64,000 bases of DNA from RGIG4140 sp045638265 (GTDB taxonomy: Bacteria > Pseudomonadota > Alphaproteobacteria > CAAHEQ01 > UBA3637), in the NCBI GenBank assembly GCA_045638265.1, contig JAZUBA010000044.1, positions 186,001-250,000 on the forward strand, written 5' to 3'. Positions 61,027 to 64,000 of this stretch are shown piece after piece. A program made the translations under genes and the position numbers. The notes beneath the pieces are model-generated. The model ran no database searches, was not told where the DNA came from, and was given only the letters and a program-made list of their open reading frames with translations. The first letter of the stretch is position 1. Every line of letters begins with the position of its first letter.

Positions 61027-61194
61027 TAGGCAATTAAACGTACGTTAAATTGCAACAACTTTTTTCACTTTTTTGCATTTTTTTTGATTTTTGTGATGAG
61101 CAACTGTTGGCTTGTTTGTGATATTTCCTTATTTTCTCCTATTTTTCCTTTTATATGTGAAATCGTTGCACATAAACGTACCTTTAATTACAAT
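61027..61194 (+). repeat. invertible promoter element C (GTGAAATCG block towards the gene)
   Basis: Sites 61027-61056 (TAGGCAATTAAA, CGTACG, TTAAATTGCAAC) and 61165-61194 (GTTGCACATAAA, CGTACC, TTTAATTACAAT). The proximal site is the counterpart of that in element D. The interior has its T-rich end away from the gene and TATATGTGAAATCG next to the -35, the opposite state from D. The middle of the segment has diverged from D; the ends are alike. Confidence 0.75.
61166..61194 (+). promoter_or_regulatory. promoter of the 648-aa pseudopilin-like gene
   Basis: TTGCAC (61166-61171), 17 bp, TACAAT (61189-61194), with the same geometry as the other three. Leader about 28 nt. Confidence 0.65.
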
Positions 61195-61228
61195 GGTTGC
61201 AGATTTATTTTCAACATAAGGAGCTTAT

Positions 61229-63175
61229 ATGTCAAAGAAAAAACACAAACAAAATCAATCATTAGTATCTGATGAAACAAAAAACAAGGTTGTATCCGAT
61301 TCGCAACAAAACGAATCACAACCCGATGCAACCAATCCGCAAGAACACGGGCGATCAATGACTGAGATGCTTGGCGTATTGGCGGTTTTAGGGGTTTTAT
61401 CCATTGGTGGGGTGCAAGGGTATCGGTATGCCATGAATAAATATCATTCCAATGAAGTCATTAATGAACTCAATTTACTCAATGCACAACTCGCTGTGTT
61501 TATGAATGGTATTCATGACGATGAAGCGGTTATGTCATTAGGCGAACCATACGATAACGGTGAAACAATTAACGCAGGCGGATATGCCTTTTCCTACGGA
61601 TGCGGACAAGACCCTGATTCAACGACTCCTTGTGATTTAGATGAAACGGGTTATTATATGACATTAGATGGTGTGCCAGAAGATGTTTGTAAATCAGCAT
61701 CCCAAATGACAGCGAATATGATGAATTTAGTGGAACAACGCATTAACGGACATACGGATAACAAAGGCATTTTATGTCAAGACGGTGATAATCAACTCGT
61801 CTTTTTATTTGACGCCAACGAGGGACAAGGGTTTGAAAATGGCGAAGGAGAAGAAGGGGACAATGGCGATGTAACCGATGCACATTATCCGGATACAACA
61901 GAACAATATGAAGAAGAAACAACAACGATCTTTGAAACAACGACCACACATACAGGAACGGAAACGGGAACATATAGCGTAGGTGGTGAATGTCAAACAA
62001 ATAGTGATTGTGGTAATGGTTATTATTGCCATTTCTGTGGTGGAAATTGTGATATTAAACCCAATTATGGAGAGTGCTGGGAAATAGATTCAATGTTGCG
62101 TGAAAAATCTTCATCGGCTCCGTTTTGGATTTCAAAATATAGCAATATAAATTATTGGAGTGCTAATAACTTATGTCAAGCAAAGGGTATGAGATTAGTC
62201 TCATTAAACGATTTTGATTGTCCGGATTCGAATTATGCAAGTGGTTATGGCTGGTGTGCTACATCAAAAGCTATCGCAATGGGTGAAGCTTATAATTATT
62301 CTTATGCTTGGACTACTTCAAATTGTAAGGAATATGGAAATTGCATTATTTCTGAAAGTGCTGGTATTTGTGGAAGTGGATGTTTAAGTAATGCTCTTTA
62401 CGCTATTTGTACAGATGATAATCCTTCTTGGGTTGAACCTACCACAACAACTCAATATGCAACAACTACATATACACAAACAGCTACCGCTGATTGCGCT
62501 AATGCTTATGATGCAGACAAAGTACAATATGCTTATGAATATTGTGCCTCACGAGGTGGTGTTATGGAAGCTGCTTATTTTGATTGCAATTTAGTTAAAG
62601 GTAATGGAACCGGCAGGAAATGTGAGGGTTTGCAAAGCTGGGCAACAAATGTTAAGAACCAAGCAAATAAATATTATATTATAGGCATATATCTGCCAGG
62701 CGATAGTACGTTTGCTCATTGTAAACTCCCTTACGGTATTAATGTTTATTCTAATTCAGAAGTATGGGTTACTTGGGCAAATGATAACCAACAACCACTT
62801 TGTAAAAATGATTACTACAATCTGAATCAAGAAGTAACAGCTACAATCTTTGAAACAACACCATACCAAACAGCATCATATGTTGTAACTAATCCTACCC
62901 ACTCGTCAATTTGGTTGGGTCCAAATGAAGTTTATTCAAGAACTGCTGCCAGAGAATATTGTGAAAATAACGGTGGTGTTTTGGCAAAAGTTGCAGATGT
63001 TGGCTGTACCAATATTGTTAGTAGCACCTGTAACATTACTGTAAATCTACATCCACATGATTGGACTATTTTTGATGATTATGAAGCTTCTTGGTCAAAT
63101 GATAGTATATATGTGGATGCACAAACTTCTGTTACAACACAATACGGTTCATATCCGGTTTGTGTTCCCAAATAA
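61229..63175 (+). CDS. pseudopilin-like protein with lectin-like modules (648 aa)
   Basis: It has a long hydrophilic leader of 41 residues ending HG, then RSMTEMLGVLAVLGVLSIGG (Glu +5). The ordered pilin-like domain ends at about residue 200. Thr-rich linkers separate three lectin-like modules: about 255-395 (NYWSANNLCQAKGMRLVSL ... ALYAICTDD), 420-535 (AYEYCASRGGVMEAAYFDC ... WVTWANDNQQPLC) and 550-648 (AREYCENNGGVLAKVADVGC ... YGSYPVCVPK). The modules resemble the stand-alone 129-aa protein at 39830. Fold assignment is by pattern. AAGGAG precedes the ATG. Controlled by element C, now in the GTGAAATCG-proximal state. Likely an adhesive surface protein (inference). Confidence 0.85.
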   Translation: MSKKKHKQNQSLVSDETKNKVVSDSQQNESQPDATNPQEHGRSMTEMLGVLAVLGVLSIGGVQGYRYAMNKYHSNEVINELNLLNAQLAVFMNGIHDDEAVMSLGEPYDNGETINAGGYAFSYGCGQDPDSTTPCDLDETGYYMTLDGVPEDVCKSASQMTANMMNLVEQRINGHTDNKGILCQDGDNQLVFLFDANEGQGFENGEGEEGDNGDVTDAHYPDTTEQYEEETTTIFETTTTHTGTETGTYSVGGECQTNSDCGNGYYCHFCGGNCDIKPNYGECWEIDSMLREKSSSAPFWISKYSNINYWSANNLCQAKGMRLVSLNDFDCPDSNYASGYGWCATSKAIAMGEAYNYSYAWTTSNCKEYGNCIISESAGICGSGCLSNALYAICTDDNPSWVEPTTTTQYATTTYTQTATADCANAYDADKVQYAYEYCASRGGVMEAAYFDCNLVKGNGTGRKCEGLQSWATNVKNQANKYYIIGIYLPGDSTFAHCKLPYGINVYSNSEVWVTWANDNQQPLCKNDYYNLNQEVTATIFETTPYQTASYVVTNPTHSSIWLGPNEVYSRTAAREYCENNGGVLAKVADVGCTNIVSSTCNITVNLHPHDWTIFDDYEASWSNDSIYVDAQTSVTTQYGSYPVCVPK

Positions 63176-63194
63176 ACTGTTTGATGAAACAAGC

Positions 63195-63220
63195 AAAGCC
63201 CTCATGCGAGGGCTTTTTTA
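63195..63220 (+). terminator. intrinsic terminator of the 648-aa pseudopilin-like gene
   Basis: AAGCCCTC and GAGGGCTT pair around ATGC, followed by T6. Convergent with the helicase gene. Confidence 0.87.
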
Positions 63221-63250
63221 TTCATCTCCATCACATTAAAATTTGTCAAT

Positions 63251-64000
63251 CTAAATTTCTGTCAAGAAACGAGCCATAATCTTTTTCACTTGTCCCGAAT
63301 CAAAACGAACATCCAAACGTTCACCCTCCTCCCGAATAACTGTGCCGTTTCCAAATGTTTCGTGTCGCACCCGTCGTCCAATTCGGCGTGATGTTTGAAC
63401 CGTTTTAAAATGGGGCATAGGAACATAACTGCGATCAAAATGACTGATTTCATCCGAATTTTCACGCCCCCAACGGCCACGGTCAAAAATGCTTTTTTCT
63501 GATTCTTTTTCTTCTATCTCATCATCGTCATCATACCGATTATACGATTTCTTTTTAGAAGCATAATGATTATCGTACATTGTTTCAGAACGTCCCCAAG
63601 CGGGCTGTGTCATATTGTATCCGTAATTATTTTGGCTATGTGTTGCACTTTTTTGAATATGCTCTTCCGGTAATTCATCAATAAAAGAACTGGGCAATGC
63701 ATTGACCCAATGGTTATACATAAATCTGTTATTTGCATACGAAATCATCACTTTTTGCTTGGCTCTCGTAATACCGACATATGCTAACCGCCGTTCTTCT
63801 TCCAAACCGACATCACCTGATTCTTCTAATGTTTTTTTATGCGGAAACAATTCATCTTCCCACCCCGGCAAATACACATTTTTAAATTCCAATCCCTTGG
63901 ATGCGTGCAATGTCATCACAATTAATTGTTCATCGGTCGGAGTGTCATCCGTATCTGTTACAAGCGTTGCGTGTTCAATAAAGGCCTGAATAGAATCAAA
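63251..64000 (-). CDS. uvrD: UvrD/PcrA-type DNA helicase, C-terminal part
   Basis: The frame is open to the window edge; 250 codons are visible and the N-terminal helicase domains lie outside. Visible motifs are the SF1 V/VI region MTLHASKGLEFKNVYLPGWE and RRLAYVGITRAKQKVMIS, followed by a poorly conserved linker with Tyr/Asn and acidic runs (RYDDDDEIEEKESEKS) and the UvrD/PcrA C-terminal Tudor-like domain (RRIGRRVRHETFGNGTVIRE through MARFLTEI). It acts in nucleotide-excision and mismatch repair. Whether it is uvrD, pcrA or a close relative cannot be decided from this end. Confidence 0.88.
   Translation of the reverse strand, partial: FDSIQAFIEHATLVTDTDDTPTDEQLIVMTLHASKGLEFKNVYLPGWEDELFPHKKTLEESGDVGLEEERRLAYVGITRAKQKVMISYANNRFMYNHWVNALPSSFIDELPEEHIQKSATHSQNNYGYNMTQPAWGRSETMYDNHYASKKKSYNRYDDDDEIEEKESEKSIFDRGRWGRENSDEISHFDRSYVPMPHFKTVQTSRRIGRRVRHETFGNGTVIREEGERLDVRFDSGQVKKIMARFLTEI

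Noticed and set aside
61229..63175. Diversity-generating retroelement acting on the lectin-like modules
   Set aside because: The modules resemble the fold used by such systems, but no reverse transcriptase, no template repeat and no adenine-biased variable end are visible in the window.

Overview
The window is A+T-rich chromosomal DNA from an alphaproteobacterium. The evidence is the alphaproteobacterial marker proteins TrcR (DUF1013), GapR (DUF2312) and a DUF4167 protein at the left end, the lepB-rnc-era-recO gene order, a DciA-type DUF721 protein, and the general codon use. The recurrent prepilin-like proteins with a G|RSM(V/T)E leader and Cys-rich bodies suggest one of the uncultured host- or gut-associated alphaproteobacterial lineages; that placement is inference, not something the sequence proves.

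Layout. 1-2100: cell-cycle/nucleoid genes (trcR end, gapR), a secreted P/Q/V-repeat protein and a DUF4167 protein. 2126-4939 (-): a 937-residue Cys-rich pseudopilin-like protein behind an invertible promoter element. 5225-11484 (-): NDP-forming acyl-CoA synthetase and an AsmA-family protein. 11596-16194 (-): lepB-rnc-era-recO-trkH. 16268-17947 (+): tgt and a DciA-like gene. 17992-24339 (-): beta-barrel protein with a candidate structured RNA upstream, a protein with two HEPN-like motifs paired with an ankyrin protein, a porin-like protein and an HdeD-like protein. 24516-29979 (+): dnaB, DUF192, lnt, a GT52-like glycosyltransferase and a PRPP synthetase. 30039-31232 (-): two SHOCT-DUF805 paralogues. 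31522-38336: tRNA-Asp(GTC) with an accreted island (heavy-metal RND efflux operon) bounded by 425-bp direct repeats that carry a copy of the tRNA 3' end and integrase remnants. 38455-44786: two further pseudopilin-like genes, a lectin-like secreted protein, a methyltransferase and a putative metallopeptidase lipoprotein. 44955-50768: ankyrin protein, aquaporin, GT2, def-fmt-truA, thpR. 51540-61229: two more pseudopilin-like genes, a MORN-variant protein, a metallophosphoesterase with a long tail, an esterase, recG and marC. The right edge is the 3' part of a uvrD/pcrA-type helicase.

The most interesting structure is a dispersed phase-variation system. Four of the five pseudopilin-like genes (2126, 42912, 51540, 61229) are preceded by a 125-134 bp segment bounded by inverted 30-bp sites. 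Each site has 12-bp arms around a 6-bp centre, the architecture of tyrosine-recombinase crossover sites. The segments at 42.7 kb and 51.4 kb are nearly identical but in opposite orientation, while the flanking sequence (-10 box, leader, gene start) keeps the same orientation; the pair at 5.0 kb and 61.1 kb shows the same opposition. Each gene-proximal site supplies the -35 (TTGCAA or TTGCAC), 17 bp from a fixed TACAAT -10. Inversion therefore swaps what lies directly upstream of the -35: an A-tract block or a conserved GTGAAATCG-type block. The fifth gene (38455) has the same -35/17/-10 layout with no invertible segment and sits at the edge of the integrated island. No intact recombinase is present in the window.

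The pseudopilin-like proteins share leaders and Cys-rich modules but have different C-termini (lectin-like modules, an InlB-type repeat, unknown beta-rich domains), as expected of variable surface proteins.
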